From: JAWPMV01 sp038527215
GTDB lineage: Bacteria > Bacteroidota > Bacteroidia > J057
Assembly: GCA_038527215.1 (NCBI GenBank)
Contig: JBCBGC010000173.1
Span: forward strand, 1-13,346
Direction: 5' to 3'
DNA length: 13,346 nt
In this document: piece by piece, positions 1-5,634 of the stretch
How positions within the stretch are numbered: position 1 is the stretch's first letter
Layout: each line of letters opens with the position of its first letter
Translations under genes and position numbers: made by a program
Notes under the pieces: model-generated
Databases searched by the model: none
What the model saw: the letters and a program-made list of their open reading frames with translations, nothing else
What the model was told of the DNA's origin: nothing

Positions 1-79
1 AGATGTTATATTTTTCTCCAGAAATATCCAGAACCAATTTATCTAATTCTGGATATTTCTGGAGAAAAATATAACATCT
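1..79. repeat. Perfect 33-bp inverted repeat with 13-nt spacer
   Basis: Bases 1-33 are the exact reverse complement of bases 47-79, separated by the AT-rich spacer 34-46. Each arm holds two copies of TCCAGAA (or its complement TTCTGGA) spaced 10 bp apart, at 17-23, 27-33, 47-53 and 57-63. The repeat starts at the first base of the window, so it may extend further left. The frame of the following gene (codons at 1, 4, 7 and so on) is open through the whole structure. It could be a real cruciform or protein-binding site, or a fold-back assembly artefact at a contig end. The repeat itself is certain; its meaning is not. Confidence 0.9.
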
Positions 80-114
80 CTCTTCCAAAGGGAACTATTA
101 GAAGCGTATTAAAA

Positions 115-1653
115 ATGGCAAATACTGAGGTATCTCAGCCAATAATTTTCTCAATTGATAATTACTTCTTTGGAACAAGAGAATATAATGAAAAAACAGA
201 GAACGAAATGTATAAAACAAGAAGGGGAGTTCTAACAAAAAGTCTACCGAGAGGTAAAAAGGAAAGCATGGCTATGAGTATTTTCTCACCTTTTCCCTAT
301 CTAAAAAAAGACTTCCTTCTTTTACTAATGAATTACGATATTTTTTCCCATTGCTTAATCTGCGAGAGTCTTAAAGATGGCTTAAATATTCACCCGTTCT
401 ATCAAGAAGGCTTAGAATCTCCCAGAGAGAGGACAAAATCTTATTTAAACCCTACTTATCTTAATAAACAAAGCAGTTTGGATTATTGGCGGCTAATTGA
501 AAAATATACCTATCCTCCAACCTGTATCGGTTCAGTTCATTTTTTGGTAGATTCTTCTTCTTACGGATTACCTGTAAATCTGAAGGTCAAGACTTCTAGG
601 TTTTTTATTGCCCAAGATTGGGAAAAGGAAATATCTGTTTTAAAGGCAGAAGAAAAGAGAATTGCAGAATCTCCATATCTATCTTTAGGTACCCATATTG
701 AGGAAAACTGGGTAAGGTATAGAGCAAATTTTCCTCAAATTGATAGTTTATCCTCGATCGTTGAAGCTTATAGCATTTTACTTTTATTGAAAAGAAACAA
801 TCTAAAATTATTTCAGAAATTATTTATAGATGCCACAGAATCCAAGACTTCAATTTCCACGTTGGCTAGAAATAGAAATGTCTCCCCTATTTTGAAGGAA
901 CAAGAATGGCTAGACTATGTTGGGCTATTAGTTGGCTCTAACATTGACGATATAAATGAAGCAAGACGAAAACTATCTCTGCTAGTTGCTGAATACAGCC
1001 TAAAAAACTCAATTAGATTTACAAAATTAACCGAAAAAGAACTATCTGAAGCTGCATCTACGGACTCTTATTTTTATTTAAGGTTCCTACTATTCCATAC
1101 TATTTTCATCGAGAAACAAGTCCCATTTAATAGATTAGATGATTTTTTCGAAAAAGTGAATATTCTACAGAATAATAGTGAGAAGTTTATCCTTTGGGCA
1201 ATGGGAATAACTTGGTTTGAAAAAAGATCAAACCTTTTCTTAGAAACTCCTGAACCAAACTGGTTTAGAAGACGCATGAAGACCCATAAGGAGGATTTTA
1301 TCACGAACTTCTCTGCATACCTTAATACTTGCTCTAGCAACCATAAGTTAAAAAACTCCAAACTAGAAGAAATTGTAAGATTAATATATGAATCTGGAGT
1401 TATGAAGATAGCTCAAACAGTTCGTGAAAATGAAAATGGGCAAAAAAAAGAAATAAACCCAGCTTACATCCAACTTATACAAGAGATTTCAAAAATTCAC
1501 TGCTTAGCCGTTAAGGCTACAAATACACGTAATTCTGAGCTGGTCCATTTCCATTATAGATTTATTTTAACTATCCAAAATACTATTCCCGATGATGACC
1601 GAATAGAGGCTGGAAAGCTTGAGGAAATTTCAGAACTTCTGAGTGAAGATTAG
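115..1653 (+). CDS. Unrecognised AT-rich 512-residue protein (start uncertain, may be 5'-truncated)
   Basis: I do not recognise this protein. The ATG at 115 gives 512 residues ending at TAG. The same frame is open back to base 1 and would add 38 residues that read like ordinary protein, so the true start may lie left of the window. No ribosome-binding site or convincing promoter marks the ATG. There is no obvious signal peptide. One leucine-rich stretch occurs near residues 220-230, but it looks like a buried helix rather than a membrane segment. The sequence is rich in Lys, Asn, Ser and aromatic residues, and the C-terminal two thirds look largely helical. I see no Walker, nuclease, methyltransferase or helix-turn-helix motif. 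Codon use is strongly A/T-ending, unlike the GC-rich genes at 1885 and 5635, which suggests recent acquisition. The length and uninterrupted frame argue for a real gene. Confidence 0.8.
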   Translation: MANTEVSQPIIFSIDNYFFGTREYNEKTENEMYKTRRGVLTKSLPRGKKESMAMSIFSPFPYLKKDFLLLLMNYDIFSHCLICESLKDGLNIHPFYQEGLESPRERTKSYLNPTYLNKQSSLDYWRLIEKYTYPPTCIGSVHFLVDSSSYGLPVNLKVKTSRFFIAQDWEKEISVLKAEEKRIAESPYLSLGTHIEENWVRYRANFPQIDSLSSIVEAYSILLLLKRNNLKLFQKLFIDATESKTSISTLARNRNVSPILKEQEWLDYVGLLVGSNIDDINEARRKLSLLVAEYSLKNSIRFTKLTEKELSEAASTDSYFYLRFLLFHTIFIEKQVPFNRLDDFFEKVNILQNNSEKFILWAMGITWFEKRSNLFLETPEPNWFRRRMKTHKEDFITNFSAYLNTCSSNHKLKNSKLEEIVRLIYESGVMKIAQTVRENENGQKKEINPAYIQLIQEISKIHCLAVKATNTRNSELVHFHYRFILTIQNTIPDDDRIEAGKLEEISELLSED

Positions 1654-1670
1654 TTACTTTTATAAGGCTG

Positions 1671-1738
1671 GAAACTCTCTTTAGGTTGGTTACAACAAAT
1701 GAGAGGCTACCAATCCTTCTCTAAAGAGTTTTCTTCAT
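1671..1738 (+). terminator. Imperfect terminator-like hairpin after the first gene
   Basis: This begins 17 nt after the stop of the AT-rich gene. CTCTTTAG (1677-1684) pairs perfectly with CTAAAGAG (1721-1728). Inside it TTGGT (1686-1690) can pair with ACCAA (1709-1713). The right arm runs into TTTTCTTCATT. The structure is long and interrupted, so it is only a candidate. Apart from this and the hairpin at 1817-1865, nothing else is evident in the 1654-1884 gap. Confidence 0.4.
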
Positions 1739-1816
1739 TAAACTTCCACAAAATCATATATCTTTAGATGTCTTTACCTCCTATTTCAATAAAAAACAAA
1801 TCCGAGAAAGAATCTT

Positions 1817-1865
1817 TAATAAGAAAGAGGGATTACAGGAATGGTTATTTTCACTATAATCCCTC
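1817..1865 (-). terminator. Terminator of the persulfide dioxygenase gene
   Basis: Reading the minus strand, 20 nt after the stop codon a perfect 9-bp stem forms from GAGGGATTA (complement of 1857-1865) and TAATCCCTC (complement of 1827-1835), with a 21-nt loop. It is followed by the T-rich tail TTTCTTATT (complement of 1818-1826). The position just past the gene and the U-rich tail fit an intrinsic terminator. The loop is longer than usual. Confidence 0.6.
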
Positions 1866-1884
1866 ACTTAACGATGGGGAGAGC

Positions 1885-3297
1885 CTACAACATCGTAGTC
1901 GGACAAACATATTCCGAAACCGAAAATTTCTCCGAATCCTTAATAGCCTTAAAACCGCCTTTCACATCCACCAAATTACGGTAGCCTCGGGATTGCAGGA
2001 TAGAAATAAAAACCAGGGACCGATAGCCACTGGCGCAATGCACATATTGCTTTTCTTTCCCCACAATTTTCTTCATGCTGGCATTGATATAATCCAGCGG
2101 TGCATTCAACGCGCCCATGACGTGCTCACTCTCAAATTCACTGGCCTTACGGGCGTCTACGATGGCGGGTGCTTCCAAAGCCGCTAGTTCCTCCACGCTG
2201 ATCGATGCTATGACATCTATCTCTTTGCCTGCCGCTTTCCACGCCTCAAATCCCCCTTGCAAAAAGCCCCTGGCCTGATCGTAACCTACTCTGGCCAGGC
2301 GGGTGACCACCTCTTCTACCCGATCTTCGTCCGCTACAATGAGGATTTCCTGCTTGACATCGGGCACCAAAGTACCCACCCAGGTCGCAAAGCTCCCGTC
2401 AATGCCAATAAAGATGGAATTCGGAATAAAGCCTTTGCGGAAGGCCTCTTTGGAGCGGGTGTCGATGATCAAGGCGTCCGTATCGTTGGCGAAGCTTTCA
2501 AAGGCCTCCACTGGCAAGGCTTGGGTGCCTTGTTCCAGGACGGTATCCAGACTCTGATAGCCGGTAATGTTGAGCAGAACATTTTGCGGGAAATAGCCCG
2601 GAGGAGGCATCAAGCCTTCCAATACCTCATCCACGAACTCCTGTTCGGTCATGTCTGCCCGCAAAGCGTAATTGGTTCGCTTCTGATTACCCAGCGTATC
2701 GGTGGTTTCACTGCTCAGGTTTTTCCCGCAAGCAGAACCCGCGCCGTGCCCCGGATAAACGATGATATCGTCCGCCAAAGGCATGATTTTATTCCGCAGG
2801 GAAGCATATAAATGCCGGGCCAGTTTGTCCTGGGTCAGCTCTGCGATCACCTTTTGAGCGAGGTCCGGGCGTCCCACATCCCCAATGAACAAGGTATCTC
2901 CGGTAAACAGTCCGACCTCCTTACCTGCTTCATCCCTCAGCAGAAAACAACTGCTTTCCATGGTATGTCCCGGGGTATGCAGCACTTCAATCGTTACCTC
3001 CCCTACGTTAAACACCTGTCCATCTTCTGCCACCAGCTTTTCAAAACCCGTTTCCATAGTTGTCGGACCATAGACGATGGTGGCCCCGGTTTTCTTCGCC
3101 AGGTCCACATGCCCCGAAACAAAATCCGCGTGGAAGTGCGTTTCAAAGATATATTTGATCTGTGCCCCGTCTTTTTGCGCGCGCTCAATATAGGGCTGGC
3201 TTTCCCGCAGCGGGTCAATGATCACGGCCTCTCCCTTCGATTCGATATAGTAAGCCGCCTCCGCCAAACATCCGGTATAAATCTGTTCTACTTTCAT
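1885..3297 (-). CDS. Metallo-beta-lactamase-fold persulfide dioxygenase fused to two rhodanese domains (CstB-like)
   Basis: This is a 470-residue cytoplasmic protein. The N-terminal metallo-beta-lactamase domain (about 1-240) shows THFHAD (His54, His56, Asp58), HTPGH (His107, His111), FTGDTLF (Asp134) and YPGHGAGSACG (His184, Cys190). This is the metal-site pattern of the ETHE1/CstB persulfide dioxygenases, which use non-haem iron to oxidise persulfides. A first rhodanese domain (about 258-360) has the fold signature but no Cys in its catalytic loop, where VADED stands. The second (about 365-460) keeps the active-site loop HCASGYRS with Cys421. The order dioxygenase, dead rhodanese, live rhodanese matches staphylococcal CstB, which converts low-molecular-weight persulfides to thiosulfate. 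That substrate is inferred by analogy. The start is the ATG whose complement is 3295-3297. The gene is GC-rich and appears monocistronic, with a terminator-like hairpin behind it. A role in sulfide or persulfide detoxification is likely. Confidence 0.95.
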   Translation of the reverse strand: MKVEQIYTGCLAEAAYYIESKGEAVIIDPLRESQPYIERAQKDGAQIKYIFETHFHADFVSGHVDLAKKTGATIVYGPTTMETGFEKLVAEDGQVFNVGEVTIEVLHTPGHTMESSCFLLRDEAGKEVGLFTGDTLFIGDVGRPDLAQKVIAELTQDKLARHLYASLRNKIMPLADDIIVYPGHGAGSACGKNLSSETTDTLGNQKRTNYALRADMTEQEFVDEVLEGLMPPPGYFPQNVLLNITGYQSLDTVLEQGTQALPVEAFESFANDTDALIIDTRSKEAFRKGFIPNSIFIGIDGSFATWVGTLVPDVKQEILIVADEDRVEEVVTRLARVGYDQARGFLQGGFEAWKAAGKEIDVIASISVEELAALEAPAIVDARKASEFESEHVMGALNAPLDYINASMKKIVGKEKQYVHCASGYRSLVFISILQSRGYRNLVDVKGGFKAIKDSEKFSVSEYVCPTTML

Positions 3298-3326
3298 ATT
3301 GATTGATCGTAAATGATGCGTTCAAC

Positions 3327-3334
3327 CAAATGTA
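3327..3334 (-). promoter_or_regulatory. Candidate -7 box of the persulfide dioxygenase gene
   Basis: On the minus strand this reads TACATTTG, an exact match to the Bacteroidota -7 consensus TAnnTTTG, 29 nt before the ATG. No clear -33 TTG lies at the usual distance. The region where it would be expected instead contains an imperfect palindrome (3355-3372). The transcript leader would be about 20-25 nt. Confidence 0.45.
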
Positions 3335-3354
3335 GGGAGCATTTTTAGGCGGGT

Positions 3355-3372
3355 AGGTGATGCCGATCACTT
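3355..3372. promoter_or_regulatory. Operator-like imperfect palindrome upstream of the persulfide dioxygenase gene
   Basis: AGGTGAT (3355-3361) and ATCACTT (3366-3372) flank GCCG and form a 7-bp inverted repeat with one mismatch. The core is GTGAT-GCCG-ATCAC. It lies 20-38 bp upstream of the candidate -7 box, where an activator or a repressor could act. No regulator gene is present nearby, and short palindromes arise by chance. Confidence 0.3.
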
Positions 3373-3404
3373 TTGGAAGGAGGAGGGGGATGATTATTGT
3401 CAGT

Positions 3405-3414
3405 GGGGGGGGGG
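3405..3414 (+). repeat. G10 homopolymer tract
   Basis: A run of ten G residues lies in the 240-bp non-coding gap between the dioxygenase start and the membrane-protein stop. A purine-rich stretch precedes it at 3375-3390. Runs of this length are prone to slipped-strand length change, but this one lies in no reading frame. The rest of the gap shows only the promoter box, the palindrome and a 10-bp palindrome TTGTTAACAA at 3465-3474. Confidence 0.85.
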
Positions 3415-3537
3415 TGAGGTGCTTGGCTTATGATTACATTGGTATCGGCTTTAGCCCCTGCTTGTTGTTAACAAAATTATCTTAGCTATAGCAGTAGTTT
3501 CAATCAATTTCCCAATTCTGAAAAAGATCTATCCTTC

Positions 3538-4299
3538 TTATTTGCGCAGTTTTTCAAGCCGGGTGTTTATAGATTCTATTTTTGTTTTATCTGAAGATTT
3601 GACCCATAATTCTTCGAATTGCTTCTCTAGCGTATGAGCAAGATCTGAATTCTTTTTTACTTCAACCCATGGCCAAAAAGGAGACGATTTCCCCCTTAAA
3701 TAAAACCCCATATATATTGAATCATCGTACCATATTATTGGAACGCCAGGCCATTCGTCATAGAATCGTATATCAATGCTACCCTTGTAGGTTTCAATAT
3801 TGTCCGATATCTCCTTTATAAATTCATCTATGGCATCTTGCCCATGTTTCTTTTTATGTTTTGCACCTTTACTTCTCATGGCCAAAATATCAGATTTTGG
3901 TTCACATAGCAGAAGGGTTATTTCTGCTCCAGCTGTAAGGGCATCAATTATTCCTGCTTTTATATTATCATCATCGGGGAACCAAGTTTTCAAAACTTTA
4001 ATTTTCTTGGCTTTCCGAAGGACATGACCTTGCTTACTGGGTTCAAAGTGAACATCCAATCTTTTCATGCCATATTCACGAAAGGAGTTGAGCTCTGAGG
4101 TCTTTCTGAAATAATAGAAATGGACAAATGAAAATGCCAAAAGAGCAATAATTAGATCAGGCAGAGAATCGATTAATAATGCCAGGAAGGCATTAGGGCC
4201 GGTGTAGCTTGGGGCATCAAGTAATCCATATAATATGATGATGATTATCGCAAACATACATGCTAAAACGGCGTCTCTTGTAATGTATTTCGATTGCAT
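3538..4299 (-). CDS. Two-transmembrane protein with phospholipase-D-like cytoplasmic domain
   Basis: This is a 253-residue protein. Two hydrophobic segments (about 10-28 and 38-63) are followed by a soluble domain of about 190 residues. Within it, residues 97-145 read as a beta strand (KKIKVLKTWFPDD), a helix, then AEITLLLCEPKSDILAMRSK. The domain ends in WPWVEV and HTLEKQFEELWVKS (about 209-235). This pattern resembles catalytically degenerate phospholipase-D-like domains seen in some bacterial signalling and defence-associated proteins. That assignment is by eye. No HxKxxxxD motif is visible, so phosphodiesterase activity is doubtful. The topology is probably inner-membrane with the domain in the cytoplasm. 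It lies 93 bp downstream of the dehydrogenase gene on the same strand and may share its transcript. The sequence is AT-rich, like its neighbour. The start is the ATG whose complement is 4297-4299. Function is unknown. Confidence 0.78.
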   Translation of the reverse strand: MQSKYITRDAVLACMFAIIIIILYGLLDAPSYTGPNAFLALLIDSLPDLIIALLAFSFVHFYYFRKTSELNSFREYGMKRLDVHFEPSKQGHVLRKAKKIKVLKTWFPDDDNIKAGIIDALTAGAEITLLLCEPKSDILAMRSKGAKHKKKHGQDAIDEFIKEISDNIETYKGSIDIRFYDEWPGVPIIWYDDSIYMGFYLRGKSSPFWPWVEVKKNSDLAHTLEKQFEELWVKSSDKTKIESINTRLEKLRK

Positions 4300-4392
4300 C
4301 TTTGTAAAGAATTGGGGTAAAAGAAGCTCAACTATCGAACAGTCCTTAGCAAGGATTTTTTCTTATGTTTTATAAAATATTAATCGGAATTT

Positions 4393-5337
4393 TTAATTAA
4401 GGCTTTCTAGGGCACTTCGAATCAAACTTGCACTACTTTCTAATGCCGCTCGTTCGCTATCAGAAAGAGTTAAGGCAATAACCTCAGAAACCCCTTCTTG
4501 ATTTATAATCGCTGGAAGGGATAATGTTACGCCGTATGCTGGTTGAAATATTCCAATAGGAACTACTAAGCCTTCATTTCTTAGCATAGCCTCCACGATT
4601 CGTGAAACAACTATGCCTATTCCATGCTGGCTGGCCCCTGTCCCCTCAATGATTTCAATGTTGGCGTATTTAACGCGTTTTTCAATGTTGGACTTGAAAT
4701 CCGTTTTATCCCAGCCATTCCTTTCCACAATATCCAGGATCAACTCGCCGCCTATCCGGGCTGACGACCAAACATAGACTTGAGAAGTTCCGTGTTCTCC
4801 GATTACCATGGCATCTATAGAGGATGGATGGCAATTAAATTCTTTTGCTATCTGAATCTGAAATCTAACCGTATCCAGAAATGTCCCTGAACTGATTATT
4901 TGGTTTGAAGCCCCTGATGACAAAACGATTTCACGAGCAATATCGGCCAGGGGATCTGGAGGATCTGTAACCACCAGAATGGGAGCAGTGGTTGTCTTTT
5001 GCAGGATTTTTGGGACGATGTCTTGATAGATTACATAGTTTTGTGGCAATAACCTAAGCCTCCCTTGTACATCTTTTCGATCAATGGCTTTGCCAGCTTT
5101 TTCATTAATTCCAGCGGTAATAATTACAATATTTGCATCGGCTAAGTCTGAATAATCTCCAGCGTAAATATGTGTGGCCTGACAAAGGACAGCTCCATGA
5201 GATAAGTCAAGACTTAATCCTTGAGCAAGTTCTCTTTTTTTATCTATGAGCACGATCTCTTGACAGATTCCTCTAAGCAGCATCGCTTTGGCACAAGCTG
5301 CACCTACAAAACCAGCTCCAATTATCCCTACTTTCAT
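4393..5337 (-). CDS. Divergent lactate/malate dehydrogenase family protein
   Basis: This is a 314-residue NAD(P)-dependent 2-hydroxyacid dehydrogenase of the LDH/MDH superfamily. It shows the nucleotide-binding GAGFVG (7-12), Asp32 at the end of the second strand (NAD preference expected), ITAG (73-76), GTFLDTVRF with Asp155 and Arg158, and the catalytic histidine in GEHGT (His182). Length is normal for the family. Two features are odd. The usual TNPVD motif is TDPPD (124-128), replacing a conserved Asn with Asp. The substrate loop between TAG and the conserved Asn100 is about 8 residues longer than in typical LDHs and lacks a clean GETRLDL motif. Substrate specificity is therefore unclear. 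The frame is open further upstream to 5412, but the start at 5337 puts the Rossmann strand MKVGIIGAG at the N-terminus, and a good promoter lies at 5399-5429, inside the longer version. The gene is AT-rich. Confidence 0.88.
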   Translation of the reverse strand: MKVGIIGAGFVGAACAKAMLLRGICQEIVLIDKKRELAQGLSLDLSHGAVLCQATHIYAGDYSDLADANIVIITAGINEKAGKAIDRKDVQGRLRLLPQNYVIYQDIVPKILQKTTTAPILVVTDPPDPLADIAREIVLSSGASNQIISSGTFLDTVRFQIQIAKEFNCHPSSIDAMVIGEHGTSQVYVWSSARIGGELILDIVERNGWDKTDFKSNIEKRVKYANIEIIEGTGASQHGIGIVVSRIVEAMLRNEGLVVPIGIFQPAYGVTLSLPAIINQEGVSEVIALTLSDSERAALESSASLIRSALESLN

Positions 5338-5395
5338 AGTAACATTGATTGAATGGGTTTTCATAAACAAAAAACCTGATGACAGATAGCCGAAT

Positions 5396-5413
5396 ATTGA
5401 AATATATTTCAAT
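5396..5413. promoter_or_regulatory. 18-bp perfect palindrome over the dehydrogenase -7 box
   Basis: ATTGAAATATATTTCAAT is a perfect 18-bp palindrome. It covers the whole candidate -7 box of the minus-strand dehydrogenase promoter, which is the layout of a repressor operator. The AT-richness of the region makes chance symmetry more likely than it would be elsewhere. Confidence 0.4.
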
Positions 5414-5429
5414 TAATGATTTATCCAAA
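5399..5429 (-). promoter_or_regulatory. Candidate Bacteroidota promoter of the dehydrogenase gene
   Basis: On the minus strand a TTTG element (complement of 5426-5429) is followed after 19 nt by TATATTTC (complement of 5399-5406). This fits the TTG / TAnnTTTG promoter with one mismatch. Transcription would start near 5392 and give a leader of about 55 nt before the ATG at 5337. It may also drive the membrane-protein gene downstream. Confidence 0.5.
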
Positions 5430-5495
5430 TTGCCAGGTTAAGAGCTTGGACCGCTCCCAGGCGCTTCGAAAATCGAGCCAGACGAAGCTAAGCAG

Positions 5496-5528
5496 CCCCC
5501 CCTTCCCCTCCTCCCCCACCCCCCTCCC
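5496..5528 (-). repeat. G-rich tract with G-quadruplex potential between divergent promoters
   Basis: The plus strand is almost pure C, with runs of 7, 4, 2, 5, 6 and 3 C. The minus strand therefore carries five runs of three or more G, separated by 1-4 nt. This fits the canonical four-run quadruplex motif with short loops. It lies between the leftward dehydrogenase promoter (5399-5429) and the rightward hsd promoter (5552-5582). The runs could vary in length by slippage. Confidence 0.75.
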
Positions 5529-5551
5529 ATTTTACTACGAAAATTGAACGG

Positions 5552-5582
5552 TTGGACAATAAATTTTCTTGCCCTACCTTTC
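5552..5582 (+). promoter_or_regulatory. Candidate promoter of the hsdMSR operon
   Basis: TTG at 5552-5554 and TACCTTTC at 5575-5582 are 20 nt apart and match the Bacteroidota TTG / TAnnTTTG promoter with one mismatch in the -7 box. Transcription would begin near 5589, about 45 nt before the hsdM ATG and just ahead of the hairpin at 5599-5625. Confidence 0.5.
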
Positions 5583-5598
5583 CCCCAGATAAGTAGAG

Positions 5599-5625
5599 AA
5601 AAGGCCTCTGTTGCAGAGACCTTTT
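5599..5625 (+). promoter_or_regulatory. Leader hairpin in front of hsdM
   Basis: AAAAGGCCTCTG (5599-5610) and CAGAGACCTTTT (5614-5625) pair over 12 positions with a single C-A mismatch and a 3-nt loop. The right arm ends in TTTT, so the structure looks like a compact intrinsic terminator or attenuator placed between promoter and start codon. It ends 9 nt before the hsdM ATG and could also limit ribosome access. Confidence 0.55.
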
Positions 5626-5634
5626 ACGCTATTT

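Noticed and set aside
1768..2187. 139-codon plus-strand open frame between the first gene and the dioxygenase gene
   Set aside because: Most of it overlaps the conserved rhodanese domain on the other strand, and the unique first part crosses the terminator-like hairpin.
2257..3306. Two adjacent plus-strand open frames (184 and 164 codons) opposite the dioxygenase gene
   Set aside because: The minus strand carries all the metallo-beta-lactamase and rhodanese motifs; the opposite frames have none.
4343..4361. Plus-strand hairpin TCCTT-AGC-AAGGA followed by T6
   Set aside because: It resembles an intrinsic terminator, but the stem is only 5 bp and no plus-strand gene lies upstream for it to end; on the minus strand it has no T-tail.
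5338..5412. 25-codon N-terminal extension of the dehydrogenase
   Set aside because: It overlaps the -7 box and palindrome of the candidate promoter; the family's Rossmann strand starts at the ATG at 5337.
5463..5488. Inverted repeat GCTTCG/CGAAGC near the C-rich tract
   Set aside because: Six base pairs with a 14-nt loop, no link to a gene end or promoter element, and easily due to chance.
5611..5634. TTG start giving an 8-residue longer HsdM
   Set aside because: The TTG lies in the loop of the leader hairpin, and the ATG at 5635 is followed by the typical HsdM N-terminus.
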